Of a DNA stretch of 64,000 nt, positions 1 to 9,317 are shown in pieces. The DNA comes from Cupriavidus campinensis (lineage in GTDB: Bacteria > Pseudomonadota > Gammaproteobacteria > Burkholderiales > Burkholderiaceae). The notes under the pieces are model-generated. The model had not been told where the DNA came from, did no database searches, and saw nothing but the letters and a program-made list of their open reading frames with translations. Location of the stretch: assembly GCF_905397395.1 (NCBI RefSeq), contig NZ_CAJPVH010000001.1:124001-188000 (forward strand), written 5' to 3'. The position numbers were made by a program, and so were the translations under genes. Each line of letters starts with the position of its first letter. Within the stretch, counting starts at the first letter, position 1.

Positions 1-311
1 TCGCCGCCGTTCTCGCGGAACACGTTGTCACCGCGAATCTGCGCAGCGAAGTTGCCGTAGGTGCCCGTAGCGTTGGGAACCCATGTCTTGTCTCCCTGCC
101 CGCCCAGGTAGGTCTGATAGGTGCCGTTGTCGTAGTAATAGGTCCCAAGCTCCTGCCACGACGGCAGTGCGGCATGCGCCACCGGTGCTGCGGCAATCAG
201 CATGGCACCCGTGAGCAACGACGTGGCCTTGCTATGCGACGTGGCGATTTCGCTGACGGCGACCCATGTGTTAAGGGCCGCATTCCAGACGGTATGGAAG
301 ATCTTGTTCAT
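1..311 (-). CDS. ESPR-type autotransporter-like protein, N-terminal part
   Basis: Only the first 103 codons lie in the window; the gene continues past base 1. The translation starts MNKIFHTVWNAALNTWVAVS, followed by SEIA and a hydrophobic stretch ending in APVAHA. This is the extended signal peptide region (ESPR) typical of type V secreted proteins such as large autotransporters, two-partner adhesins and trimeric adhesins. Signal cleavage is expected after about residue 47. The visible mature part is rich in Gly, Tyr, Thr and Asn, including YYYDNGTYQTYLGGQGDKTW, as in surface beta-structured passengers. Start ATG complement 309-311. It diverges from the fusion regulator at 462, with 150 bp between them, so that regulator is a candidate controller. 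The passenger type cannot be judged from this part. Confidence 0.75.
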   Translation of the reverse strand, partial: MNKIFHTVWNAALNTWVAVSEIATSHSKATSLLTGAMLIAAAPVAHAALPSWQELGTYYYDNGTYQTYLGGQGDKTWVPNATGTYGNFAAQIRGDNVFRENGG

Positions 312-461
312 GGCTTCTCCCTCGATGCAGTGATTGGGAACACTGAAAGTATGGAAATCGCCGGAAGCCGCCAAAATAAGGGAACCACGATTTTCTTGTC
401 AGGAAACCACTACACTCCCTTCACCACGCCGCGCGTGCCGGGTCACCTAACGGAGTGTCGA

Positions 462-2171
462 ATGGGCCGCATTGTTATTGCTGATCCACATCCCCTGATA
501 CGGCAGGGCGCCCGTTTGCTGCTCGAGCGAGCGGGGCACGAGGTACTCGCGGAAACCGCCGATGGACTCGATGCCATCCGTCACGTTCGCCAGTTACAGG
601 CAGAGATCCTCATCCTGGAGCTCCGTCTCCACCGCCTGAATGGCCTGGAGGTACTACGCCGCCTGCGGCATTACGCCAGCGCGGTACATAGCCTGGTTTA
701 CAGCGCGATCGACAGTGCGGCTTCCATTGCGCTGGCCACGGAAGCCGGCGCCGCCGGCTTTGTCAGCAAAGCCGGCGCGCCCGAAGAACTTGTCGCAGGC
801 GTGCGGGCGCTCGGTTTGCGTCGAACTTACTTCCCGATGTCGGAATCTGCCGGCGCGGCGCCATCCCCGGAAGCCGAGCGTTTGCTCGCGTTGTCTCCTC
901 GCGAACTGACCGTGATGCGCTACCTGGCGGAGGGCATGCGCATGACCGAGATCGCGGAACGGTTGCTGCTAAGCGATCGAACCATCGGTACCTACAAGAC
1001 GCGGTTGATGAAGAAGCTGAACGTGCGCACACTGATCGAACTCGGCGAACTCGTGCGGCGCTATGAAACTGGTGAAGCGGCAGGACAGGTCAGTGGTGGC
1101 GACATGTCATCGTCAGGGGGAATGGAAATGCGCAGCGTGGTCGATGCGTTGCCGGTGCCTGCGACGCTGCGTGATAGCGCAGGACGTGTGCTCTATGCGA
1201 ACGATCGGGCGCGTCTCGCGGCGGGAGAACATGCGGAACTGACGGGAACCTCGCTCGAGGAAGTGCTTGCCCAGTTCAGCAACGATGCGCGCCAGTCGGA
1301 ACTTCTAACCCGGCGTTTCACGGAAGCGGTGAAGCACGATGCTGCATACGGTCTGGAGTGGGGAGGCATCCGCGACGACGGCAGAGTATTCCTTGCCCAC
1401 CATTGGGGTGCTCCTGTCCACAACGCCGATGGCGAGAGGGTCGCCATGTTATGTGGAACCATCGATGTTACGCCGCGCGAAGCGTTGTTTGTCACGCTGC
1501 GCGACGAAGCCGCTCGGGCCACGGCATTCGACGCAGCGAGGCATACCCTTCTGCTTGATCATTACGGGGCGCTTTCGCGGACCGCTGACATATTGACAGA
1601 AATCTTCAACGTGGATGCAGCTGCAACGGCTGCGGTGCAAGCAGAAAGCGCAGGGGCGCTGTGGGCGAGGTTTCGTGAACAGCTCGACGATGCCCGGAAA
1701 CTGCTGACCATGCAGAAAGAGGCGCCGGCCCTGTCGCAGGTGTGCCTGGACACGGAAACACAGGCGATTGTCAAGGATTGGCATGATCGGGGGAAGCCAA
1801 GCCCGGTGCTCGAGTGGCAGGCTGAAGGGGCGGTGCGCCTGCCGGTCTGGGTAAATCGCACGCTCTACAGAGAGCTGGTCCGAAGCGCCCTCAATACAGT
1901 CTCTATGCGCACCGAGGCTTCGCTACGGGTGACCCTTCAGGCCACGGTCCGCAGTACCGGGTTGCTGGCCGTACAACTGGCCATCGCGGGTCAAAAGATA
2001 TCGGATCGGCGGGACGAGAGGTACGCCGTCGACGCGTCCGGGATGGCAAGCTGCGAAGCTTTTGCACGCGAGTTCGGGGCGCGGCTACAGATCGAACATA
2101 TCCCGGCGCGCATTGTCCGGCTCTCCTTCGAGGCGCCCCGCACTTCGGGGGCAGTTCAGGAAGGTAGCTAG
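462..2171 (+). CDS. Receiver-LuxR HTH-PAS-kinase-like fusion regulator
   Basis: 569 aa. ATG 462 is chosen because GGAG lies 6 bp upstream and the receiver domain begins at once (MGRIVIADPHP); the open frame runs further upstream into the divergent gene. Residues 1-118 form a CheY-like receiver with Asp8, Ser81 and Lys103 conserved. The phosphoacceptor position holds Glu53 (ILELRL), which often mimics permanent phosphorylation. Residues 143-200 are a LuxR/GerE HTH (LSPRELTVMRYLAEGMRMTE). Residues 224-335 resemble a PAS domain. Residues 345-557 resemble a decayed BvgS/EvgS-type kinase core: there is no HE[IL]RTPL H-box, only weak N-box-like RELVRSALNTV (470-480), and no clear G boxes. The domain order reverses that of normal hybrid kinases. 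It probably acts as a single-chain, phosphorylation-independent DNA-binding regulator. Assignment as a regulator is firm; the catalytic state of the C-terminus is inferred. Confidence 0.85.
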   Translation: MGRIVIADPHPLIRQGARLLLERAGHEVLAETADGLDAIRHVRQLQAEILILELRLHRLNGLEVLRRLRHYASAVHSLVYSAIDSAASIALATEAGAAGFVSKAGAPEELVAGVRALGLRRTYFPMSESAGAAPSPEAERLLALSPRELTVMRYLAEGMRMTEIAERLLLSDRTIGTYKTRLMKKLNVRTLIELGELVRRYETGEAAGQVSGGDMSSSGGMEMRSVVDALPVPATLRDSAGRVLYANDRARLAAGEHAELTGTSLEEVLAQFSNDARQSELLTRRFTEAVKHDAAYGLEWGGIRDDGRVFLAHHWGAPVHNADGERVAMLCGTIDVTPREALFVTLRDEAARATAFDAARHTLLLDHYGALSRTADILTEIFNVDAAATAAVQAESAGALWARFREQLDDARKLLTMQKEAPALSQVCLDTETQAIVKDWHDRGKPSPVLEWQAEGAVRLPVWVNRTLYRELVRSALNTVSMRTEASLRVTLQATVRSTGLLAVQLAIAGQKISDRRDERYAVDASGMASCEAFAREFGARLQIEHIPARIVRLSFEAPRTSGAVQEGS

Positions 2172-2490
2172 ATCACCACTCATATTTGGCCGTTGCCAGC
2201 ACGACACGAAACTTTGGCAAGCTCCTCGGTAGGGAGATGGCGTCTAGCCCCCGCCGGTCCATGGCCACGAATCTGGGTGAGAGTCTCAATGTCCGCTGCG
2301 GCCCGTCTCCGCCGTCGCTCTCTCCGTGACGGTCGCCCTGGCGACAGAGGCAAATTCCGCCCATTCGCGGTCTGCCGGTTCGCCCGTGAACTACCATTCC
2401 GCGTCGGGATAGTGAGCGGGCCCCGCTCTAATGGACAGGTTCGCGGGTTATTGAACCGCCCCGGCTTTCGTGGAGGCTGGTTGGTTTAAG

Positions 2491-3394
<904 letters not shown>

Positions 3395-3398
<4 letters not shown>

Positions 3399-3510
3399 TT
3401 CAATCGGCGGTCGAGCTCCGCCTGAGCGAAAAACGCGCTGGCCAGCTTCAGGATCTCATTGGCCTTGCGCAGTTCCTTGACTTCACGCTCCAGCGCAGCA
3501 GACTGCCTGG
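3395..3510 (-). pseudogene. IS3-family transposase OrfA, C-terminal fragment
   Basis: Residues [20 protein letters not shown] followed by [11 protein letters not shown] match the leucine-zipper end of IS3 OrfA proteins. The HTH half is absent. The stop overlaps the start of orfB by a few bases, the usual arrangement for -1 frameshifting in this family. The frame stays open further upstream (to 3634), but there it is antisense to the DUF1444 fragment and is not transposase. Confidence 0.75.
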
Positions 3511-4055
3511 ACCTTAGCCTGGTAGTCCCCATCCTCAAAGTGATGGAGCCGGCCGACCCCTCTGATGACGTCTTAGTGCTCGCTCGCGACGAGTCGCCTG
3601 TCACGAGGCCGTTTGCGGCGGACTTGATCGTCATGTACGCAATCGACTTGCCAACTCACTTCCGTTTCGTTACCTATCGAGAACTCACGGACGCCTCGAT
3701 TTCAGAGGAAGAGTTGCATGCAGTTGCCCTTCGCAATTTGCCTATGCGATTACCCGAGATTGAGTTTCATGGCGAGGCGCCTCGCTACATGGTCACCGCA
3801 GGGGGGAGTTTTGAGGCGACGTTGTTGCTCTTGGGATCATTATGGGAGCAGGTCGAGGAACAGATGCCTGGCGAAATTCTCGCTGCAGTTCCCGCGCGCG
3901 ATCTGTTGTTCGTGTCGGCTTCTGGATGGGAAGGCGCACTGCCATTCATGCAGGACATGACTAGTAGAGATTTTCCTGAGAAGAGGTACGCGCTGTCGAC
4001 ATGCGTGCTCGCTCGTCGTGACGGAGAGTGGGTCCCTCACGCTCTTGCGGCTTAG
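3511..4055 (+). pseudogene. DUF1444-family protein, 5' end lost at IS junction
   Basis: The frame reads [61 protein letters not shown], and then ARDLLFVSASG. This matches the YtpQ-like DUF1444 family of cytosolic proteins of unknown function through to a natural C-terminus. The family N-terminus (usually over 60 residues) is missing, because the frame is fused at about 3510 to the IS3 remnant. An open ORF from ATG 3459 exists, but its first 20 or so codons are IS sequence read antisense. Loss by IS insertion followed by deletion is the simplest explanation. A shortened product could still be made but is unlikely to work. Confidence 0.65.
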
Positions 4056-4154
4056 TTTGCCGGTTGCCTAATAGAGCGGGCTTCCGTCGCAGCCCACAAG
4101 GAATCATTCAGGTATGCTTGTTGCCATGCGGCCAGACACAGAATCAAAGGGACA

Positions 4155-4472
4155 ATGGAACAGGCAATGACCGTACAAACCAAGTCCGAAGCAATCAATC
4201 GTGCCATCCAACTTGCTGCAGCCAAGGGCTACCAGGTGAAGGAAATCAGTGATGGCTATTCGGGGGCCGAGCAGGTTGTCTATATGGCCGGACGACTCAC
4301 GGGGTCATTGCGCGCCGAGATTGAAACTGGGATTCCGGAACTACGGTACGGGAAGTCTGAACGAACACCTCAAAATCCGCGGATGAGGGTTTTATCTCCA
4401 CCGCACCCATCGTCGGCCTGTCCTTTCCGGCCTAGGGCTGCAGGGCTGCACCCGGCCAAGAGCAGACATTGA
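4155..4472 (+). CDS. Small hypothetical protein
   Basis: 105 aa from ATG 4155 (a second ATG is at 4167), with GGGAC-like purines just upstream. The first 65 residues look like a genuine small protein: MTVQTKSEAINRAIQLAAAK, then GYQVKEISDGYSGAEQVVYM. They contain an amphipathic helix followed by beta-prone sequence. The last 40 residues are rich in Pro, Arg and Ser and look like read-through of non-coding DNA, so the gene may be truncated or frameshifted near 4350. No family is recognised. It lies between two gene fragments in a decayed segment. Confidence 0.35.
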   Translation: MEQAMTVQTKSEAINRAIQLAAAKGYQVKEISDGYSGAEQVVYMAGRLTGSLRAEIETGIPELRYGKSERTPQNPRMRVLSPPHPSSACPFRPRAAGLHPAKSRH

Positions 4473-4562
4473 CGATAGAATCTCGAGCGTCTGTTTTGTA
4501 GTCACGAGCTGACTCTGACCACAACCATTGGGTCGCTTCGTGAACAAAAAAAATAGAACGGT

Positions 4563-4979
4563 GTGGGGGCTGCTTCTGGTGTCCGTAATCTTATGGGGAG
4601 TACGAGTTTCATTTCCGATGAGTACGATCTGCTTTCGGCCTCCAAGGCAGCCTTGAACTCCATGACCGTATCGCCAGCAAAGGCGGCAGCGGCCGACGGG
4701 GTTACCGTCAATGCCGTCTCTCCCGGCACGATACATAGTGCCGACCTCAACAGCCGGTTCCGTGAAGTCGACGTAGATCGTGGCCTGGCAGTTAAGGATG
4801 CGCCCTGTGAGATCATCGAGCACGCAGTCCTGCCAATGCTTGCGGCGCAGGTGCCGGTCGGCCGGGTTGGCCGACTCGACGAGATCACGGGCACCATCGC
4901 CTTTCTTGCGAGTCCACTTGCGGGATACACGACGGGCATGAGTCTGCGAGTCGATGGCGGCCTGTCGCCCCGTCTATGA
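4563..4979 (+). pseudogene. Short-chain dehydrogenase C-terminal fragment
   Basis: 138 aa, about half of a normal 250-aa SDR. The C-terminal core is clear: SKAALNSMT, VTVNAVSPGTI, PVGRVGRLDEITGTIAFLAS, YTTGMSLRVDGGLSPRL. The N-terminal Rossmann half with TGxxxGIG and the NNAG motif is absent. The catalytic YxxxK motif reads LSASK, so the tyrosine is lost. It follows no gene that could supply the missing half. It is a dead remnant in the same decayed stretch as the IS3 and DUF1444 fragments. Confidence 0.8.
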
Positions 4980-5009
4980 ACCACTCCTGATGGTTTGCCA
5001 CCATACGCC

Positions 5010-5846
5010 CTACAGCCCGCTGAACCAGTTATACCCCTGGTCCTCCCAATACCCACCGGGATTCTCGTTGGTGACAAACAACGCCGCCACGTGCTTGGGG
5101 CTCTTGAAGCCGAGCTTGGTCGGCACCCGTACCTTCAGCGGATACCCGTACCTGGGCGGCAGCGGATCGCTGCCGTAGTCCAGCGCCAGGATGGTTTGCG
5201 GATGCAGCGCCGAGGCCATGTCGAGGCTGGAGTAATAACGGTCTGCGCATTTGAAGCCCACATAACGTGCCGACAGGTCCGCGCCCACGTGCTGCAGGAA
5301 CGTCTTCAGTGGCACGCCTGACCATTCCCCAATGGCGCTCCAGCCCTCGATGCAGACATGGCGCGTGATCTGCCCCGCCTGCGGCAGTTTGCGCAGCATC
5401 TCCAGCGACCACGGCTGCTTGTCTCGGACGCGTCCGGAGACCTCCAGTCGATAGTCGCTGCCGTCGATGTCCGGCACGTCGTACTCGGGATAGAACGCGT
5501 TGAAAGGGAATGGATTGGTGATTTGCGCACGCGTGTAGGTGGGCGCCAGCCGCGTGCCGCTGAACAGCCATCCCTGCACGCGGTCGTTCCAGCGCGACAT
5601 CGCCCACAGGACCTTGTCCACGCTGTCCCTATCCTGCAACGTGCAGCCGGACAACATCGCCACCGCACCCAGCGATAGCGACGAGCGAAGGAACATGCGG
5701 CGTTGCAAGCGGACCAGTTGCGGACGAAAATCGGCCTCGGCGATGCCTTCCGGCAAAGCGCGACGAGGCAACTGTTGTGGCGGGTGATGCAACCCCTCCG
5801 GGGCTTCGGCTTCCATCCGCTTCTTGTCCCTTGGATCTTGACTCAT
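5010..5846 (-). CDS. Periplasmic molybdopterin-dependent oxidoreductase
   Basis: 278 aa, sulfite-oxidase/MsrP superfamily. An N-terminal leader carries RLQRRMFLRSS followed by a hydrophobic segment ending LSGC, a twin-arginine-like signal with a lipobox (Cys68). The protein is therefore probably exported folded and attached to a membrane. The Mo-binding region shows RHVCIEGWSAIGEWSGVPL, with Cys165 as the expected molybdenum ligand. The C-terminus holds YGYPLKVRVPTKLGFKSPKH and GYWEDQGYNW. Its start overlaps the stop of the upstream cytochrome b561-like gene (ATGA type), so the pair should work together: quinol to haem to molybdenum. The substrate is not deducible; sulfite, sulfoxide or an organic oxide are possible. 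Confidence 0.85.
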   Translation of the reverse strand: MSQDPRDKKRMEAEAPEGLHHPPQQLPRRALPEGIAEADFRPQLVRLQRRMFLRSSLSLGAVAMLSGCTLQDRDSVDKVLWAMSRWNDRVQGWLFSGTRLAPTYTRAQITNPFPFNAFYPEYDVPDIDGSDYRLEVSGRVRDKQPWSLEMLRKLPQAGQITRHVCIEGWSAIGEWSGVPLKTFLQHVGADLSARYVGFKCADRYYSSLDMASALHPQTILALDYGSDPLPPRYGYPLKVRVPTKLGFKSPKHVAALFVTNENPGGYWEDQGYNWFSGL

Positions 5847-6454
5847 GATTGATGCGCACTCCGGTGAGTGTCGCGACCGGTCACCATCGACACCAGTGTC
5901 CGGGGGAACATGAACACCAGGACCAAGTGCACGACGACAAAGGCCACGATGGCTGCCATCGCGACGAAATGGACCACGCGCGCCCTGTCATAGCCGCCCA
6001 TCAGCGCCGTGAGCCATTGCAACTGCACCGGCTTCCAGATAGCCAGCCCGGACAGCACCACCACGACGCCGACCAGCAGCACGCCCACATAGAGCAGTCG
6101 CTGCACCGCGTTGTACTCGCCGCTGTCATGCGACAGGCGAAAGCGCAATGCCAGCGCCCCGTCGCGCAGGATGGCGCGCGGATGCAGCGGCAAGAGCCGG
6201 CGCCGCAAGTGGCCACTGGCCAGCGCGCAAGCCAGGTAGACCAGCCCGTTGGTCACCAGCAGCCACATCACCGCCAGGTGCCACGCGATGGCGCCGCCCA
6301 GCCACCCGCCAAGTGTCAGCCGCGCGGGAAACGAAAACGGGAAGATTGGCGACGCGTTGTAGATGGCCCAGCCGCTGGACGCCATGCAGACGATGGCGAT
6401 CGCGTTGAGCCAGTGCGTGATGCGAACAAAGCGCGGATGAATGATGACTCGCAT
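5843..6454 (-). CDS. Cytochrome b561-type membrane subunit
   Basis: 203 aa from ATG 6454; a GTG at 6466 would add four residues. There are about four to five hydrophobic segments. Histidines sit in or beside them: RITHWLNA near residue 14, IAWHLAVMW, VVHFVAMAA and FVVVHLVLVFMF. These fit the bis-His haem b ligands of the Ni-hydrogenase/formate-dehydrogenase type cytochrome b family. It lies between the DUF5666 gene (14 bp upstream) and the molybdopterin oxidoreductase, with which it overlaps by 4 bp. Its likely role is electron transfer between the quinone pool and the periplasmic molybdoenzyme. Confidence 0.85.
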   Translation of the reverse strand: MRVIIHPRFVRITHWLNAIAIVCMASSGWAIYNASPIFPFSFPARLTLGGWLGGAIAWHLAVMWLLVTNGLVYLACALASGHLRRRLLPLHPRAILRDGALALRFRLSHDSGEYNAVQRLLYVGVLLVGVVVVLSGLAIWKPVQLQWLTALMGGYDRARVVHFVAMAAIVAFVVVHLVLVFMFPRTLVSMVTGRDTHRSAHQS

Positions 6455-6468
6455 GGTTGACAACACCT

Positions 6469-7095
6469 TTACATCGGCGGCACGACCCCGTTCTTTCCCG
6501 CGGAGATCGCACGAGCGGCCAGCGAGCCATCGGGCTGCTTGCTGGCAAACAGCACCACGTTCGTGCCGGCCTTCAGTTGCGAGCGGTCACCCGGTTCCAG
6601 CTTGACGATGGGCACGTCGGTCGGCACGACGATATTCTTCTCGCCGCCCTTGTACTTGACCGTAATCGTGCGGCCATTGCTGACCAGCACGTTGCCGACC
6701 GTGCCGTTGGTCATCGAACTGTTGTTGCCCAGATCCCACGGACGGTGGCCATCGCCGGTGCCCGCCATGCTCGGCGGGAACACATGGACCTCCAGCGCCT
6801 TGAGGCTACCGTCGGCCTGCGGCACGGCCGCCGTGCCAATATAGCTGCCCGGCGCGATGTCCTTCGGATCGGCGTTTTCCACCACGCGCACCACCGTCTC
6901 CTTGTTCAGCTGCACGTCGACGTCCTGGCCGGCGCGGGTATGGACCTTCATCTGGTCCCCGCTGACGGCCGTGATCTTGCCGCGCAGCGCGGTGATTGGG
7001 GCGGATTGCGCCTGCGCCGGCAGCGCGACGGCGAAGGATGCAACGATGGCGGACGATACGGCGCCGACTACGAACGAGCGTTGAAGGAATGACAT
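6469..7095 (-). CDS. Exported DUF5666-type protein
   Basis: 208 aa from ATG 7095, preceded by GGGAG at a suitable distance; the longer upstream frame to 7353 is not needed. An N-terminal signal peptide, MSFLQRSFVVGAVSSAIVAS followed by FAVALPAQA, directs export. The mature part has repeated small beta modules of the DUF5666/OB-like kind: ALRGKITAVSGDQMKVHT, GTVGNVLVSNGRTITVKYKG and DRSQLKAGTNVVLFA. It is the first gene of a three-gene minus-strand operon with the cytochrome b and the molybdenum oxidoreductase. It may bind a metal or assist that enzyme, but no function is established. Confidence 0.8.
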   Translation of the reverse strand: MSFLQRSFVVGAVSSAIVASFAVALPAQAQSAPITALRGKITAVSGDQMKVHTRAGQDVDVQLNKETVVRVVENADPKDIAPGSYIGTAAVPQADGSLKALEVHVFPPSMAGTGDGHRPWDLGNNSSMTNGTVGNVLVSNGRTITVKYKGGEKNIVVPTDVPIVKLEPGDRSQLKAGTNVVLFASKQPDGSLAARAISAGKNGVVPPM

Positions 7096-7285
7096 GGATG
7101 GACTCCCGAGAAGAGACATTGGTAGGCCGGGATGTCGCCCCATGGGGCGCGACAGAATAGCTTTAACCCGGATGAACATCGACCAGCACCGTGATTTGAG
7201 GCGCTTGCTACAGAAAATCATCCTGCATGTAGGATCCATTGAAGTTCGGCTCCCTGACCGCATGATCGACCCATTCCCGCTGGCG

Positions 7286-7657
7286 TCAGGGCTCCTGCCG
7301 ATGCCCAGCGCCGGCATCCAATTTGTCCCCGGGTAACCGCCTGACCGAAACATAGAACACAGGGATCAACAGCAGCCCGAGTACGGTTGCCGCGAGCATG
7401 CCGCCGATGACGCCGATGCCGAGTCCATGGCGAGACACTGCGCCGGCACCGGTCGATACCACGAGTGGGAGCACACCGAGGATGAACGCCATCGAGGTCA
7501 TCAGGATCGGACGCAGCCGCAACCTCGCGGCGGCGGCTACAGCTTCGTAGATGCTCAGTCCGCGCGCCTGTCCCTCGATCGCGAATTCGACGGTCAGGAT
7601 CGCGTTCCTCGCGGCGAGGCCGATATCCGTGACCAGGCCGATCTTGAAATAGATGTC
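7286..7657 (-). pseudogene. RND pump C-terminal fragment (second copy)
   Basis: The frame reads [19 protein letters not shown], then [40 protein letters not shown] and [19 protein letters not shown]. This closely matches the last 120 or so residues of the intact RND pump at 14991-18203. Everything before the last two membrane segments is missing. At about 7660 the sequence joins directly to the first codons of an enoyl-CoA hydratase copy, although in the intact locus these genes lie about 7 kb apart. This places the deletion end points precisely. The fragment is non-functional. Confidence 0.9.
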
Positions 7658-7664
7658 TAGGCAG

Positions 7665-7815
7665 GCTGTTCGACTTCATTTCGCAGCGCCGCCCCCATTG
7701 CGTCGAACATGGCAGCCGATACCTCGTTACCCGCCTCTTGCCGATTGAGGACGGAGGTCCAAACGCTACCGGTGCGTTCGATCAGCACGGGTGGCGAAAA
7801 CGGATCTGGTGCCAT
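7665..7815 (-). pseudogene. Enoyl-CoA hydratase N-terminal fragment (second copy)
   Basis: From ATG 7815 the frame reads MAPDPFSPPVLIERTG, then NRQEAGNEVSAAMFDAM and ALRNEVEQP, and stops matching at about 7665. It is a diverged copy of the first 50 residues of the intact hydratase at 22410-23147. It retains the start codon and the divergent arrangement with the GntR copy. The rest of the gene was lost in the deletion that joined it to the RND fragment. Confidence 0.85.
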
Positions 7816-7843
7816 GGGCTCCCCAAAATGACGTATGCTTAGT

Positions 7844-7863
7844 ATACCCTGTATACACAGTAT
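7844..7863. promoter_or_regulatory. Degenerate GntR operator palindrome (second copy)
   Basis: ATACCCTGTATACACAGTAT is the counterpart of the perfect palindrome at 23182-23201, with two mismatched pairs between its half-sites. It sits between the hydratase fragment and the GntR pseudogene in the same relative position as the intact site. The regulator at 23223 could still bind it, though with nothing useful to control. Confidence 0.6.
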
Positions 7864-7884
7864 GCACAGATCTGGGAGAAGTCA

Positions 7885-8626
7885 ATGCCTACTGAGGGCG
7901 CAGCGAACAACACACGGGCTCAGCGCGGCAAGCTGACGCTGGAAGCGATTGCGAGCAAGTATCACGAGCGTCTGCGGACACCCGCGGCATTTAGCGACTC
8001 ACTGAGCGAGGCGCTGGTCGTGCCCGCGCTGCGCGAAGCGATCGTGGAGGGGGTGCTGCCGCCGGGCAGTCAGCTGTCGGAGGTACAGATTGCCAAGCAG
8101 CTCAATGTGAGCCGCACGCCCATGCGCGAAGCGTTCGTCCAGCTGGAGCGCGAAGGCCTCGCGACGATACTGCCGCGCGTCGGCGCGCACGTACGTACCG
8201 TCACGCGCCGGGATGTTGAGGAAATCTATACAGTGCGGGCAGCGCTGGAGTGCCTCGCGGTGCAGGAAGCCGCGGCGCGCATCACGCCTCTGTGAGCGGC
8301 TCAGCTCGATGACGTCCTGACGGCGATGCAGGTGGCACTGGATGCAGGGGATGCGACAGGCTACGTGGACGCGCTTGATCGCTTCTACACCATCATCATG
8401 GCGATTGCCGATAACCGCGCACTGCAGGAAACCCATCTGGGCCTGATGGGACCCGTCCGACGGCTGCGCCGCATCGCCATGGTTCGTGGGGGACGCATGC
8501 GCCTCGTTCAACCAGTCCGTGCGTATTCGCGACGCGATCGTTCATCAGTCAGCCGACGTCCAGGAACTGATGCGCGAGCAACTACGCGGCGGCGCTGGAT
8601 GTATTGGAGCGAGCGGCTGATTGAAG
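7885..8626 (+). pseudogene. GntR/FCD regulator, inactivated second copy
   Basis: It closely parallels the intact GntR at 23223-23957, including the GGGAGAAGTCA ribosome-binding region. The winged-helix part is complete (LSEVQIAKQLNVSRTPMREA). A TGA at 8293-8295 replaces a glycine codon (LTPLG in the intact copy becomes TPL-stop). The FCD half continues in frame (AGDATGYVDALDRFYTIIMA). It then loses two bases near 8500, where the intact copy reads GGRMRASFDQS, and ends in shifted sequence. At best a DNA-binding fragment of 136 aa could be made. Such a fragment might interfere with the intact regulator at their shared operator, which is speculative. Confidence 0.9.
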
Positions 8627-8683
8627 GAGTGGCGAGACACGCGCGAGCAAACTGGCCCTCCCTTCCTCAGAAAGGAGAGGATC

Positions 8684-9245
8684 ATGGAGACGTCGAGTTC
8701 ACCTGCCACGCCGCGGGTCCGGTGGAACAAGGGTAAGCTCACAGGACAAAAGCCACCGCTGAAGCTCTGCGAGATCTGGGCGATTCGCACAACGCTGCAA
8801 ATGTCGTCGAACCATTGTGAGCTCGCGCTGTTCAATCTCGTGATCGACAGCAAGCTTCGAGCACGCGATCTCACGAGGCTACGCGTGCGAGACGTTTGTC
8901 AAGGCAGCCGCGTCGGTGCTCGAGCGATGGTTATCTAGCAGAAGACGCACAGGCCGGTCCAGTCGAGATTACGGAGCAGACCCGTTCAAGTCTTGAGGCA
9001 TGGATCGCCGACCGCGGATTGCCTTCATCCGACCCCTCGTTTCCAAATCGGAACCACGCTTCGGCCCCTGTCAACTCGTCAGTACGCCAGGATCGTGCAT
9101 CGCTGGATTGCGTAATTGGCTTAGACGACACCGCGTACGGCACCCACACTATGCGGCGAACCAAAGCATCGCTCATCTACCGTCGCACTAAGAACCCTCG
9201 AGCATCAATTGTTGCTTGGCCACGCGAAGCTGGAAAGCAATTTTT
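8684..9245 (+). pseudogene. Tyrosine recombinase, frameshifted fragment
   Basis: A good ribosome-binding site (AAAGGAGAGG, 8671-8680) precedes ATG 8684. The frame begins METSSSPATPRVRWNKGKLT and continues with LALFNLVIDSKLRARDLTRL, typical of a small site-specific integrase group common in Burkholderiales. It shifts frame near 8930 and continues as PVEITEQTRSSLEAW and YGTHTMRRTKASLIYRRTKN, which includes the HxxR catalytic residues. It shifts again near 9200 into LLLGHAKLES and ends before the catalytic tyrosine. At least two frameshifts and a lost C-terminus make it inactive. A different piece of the same family lies at 13602. Confidence 0.85.
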
Positions 9246-9317
9246 GTCTTCCCGTTACATAGCGGGGTCGATACTCGGATGTGCTCATCGCCCTCCACAG
9301 CAGTCGTTCGCCACCCT

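Noticed and set aside
2172-2451. Minus-strand frame ending FRVVLATAKYEW, resembling the last strand of an outer-membrane barrel
   Set aside because: Only about a dozen residues look convincing and nothing upstream supports a barrel; the stretch is left unassigned.
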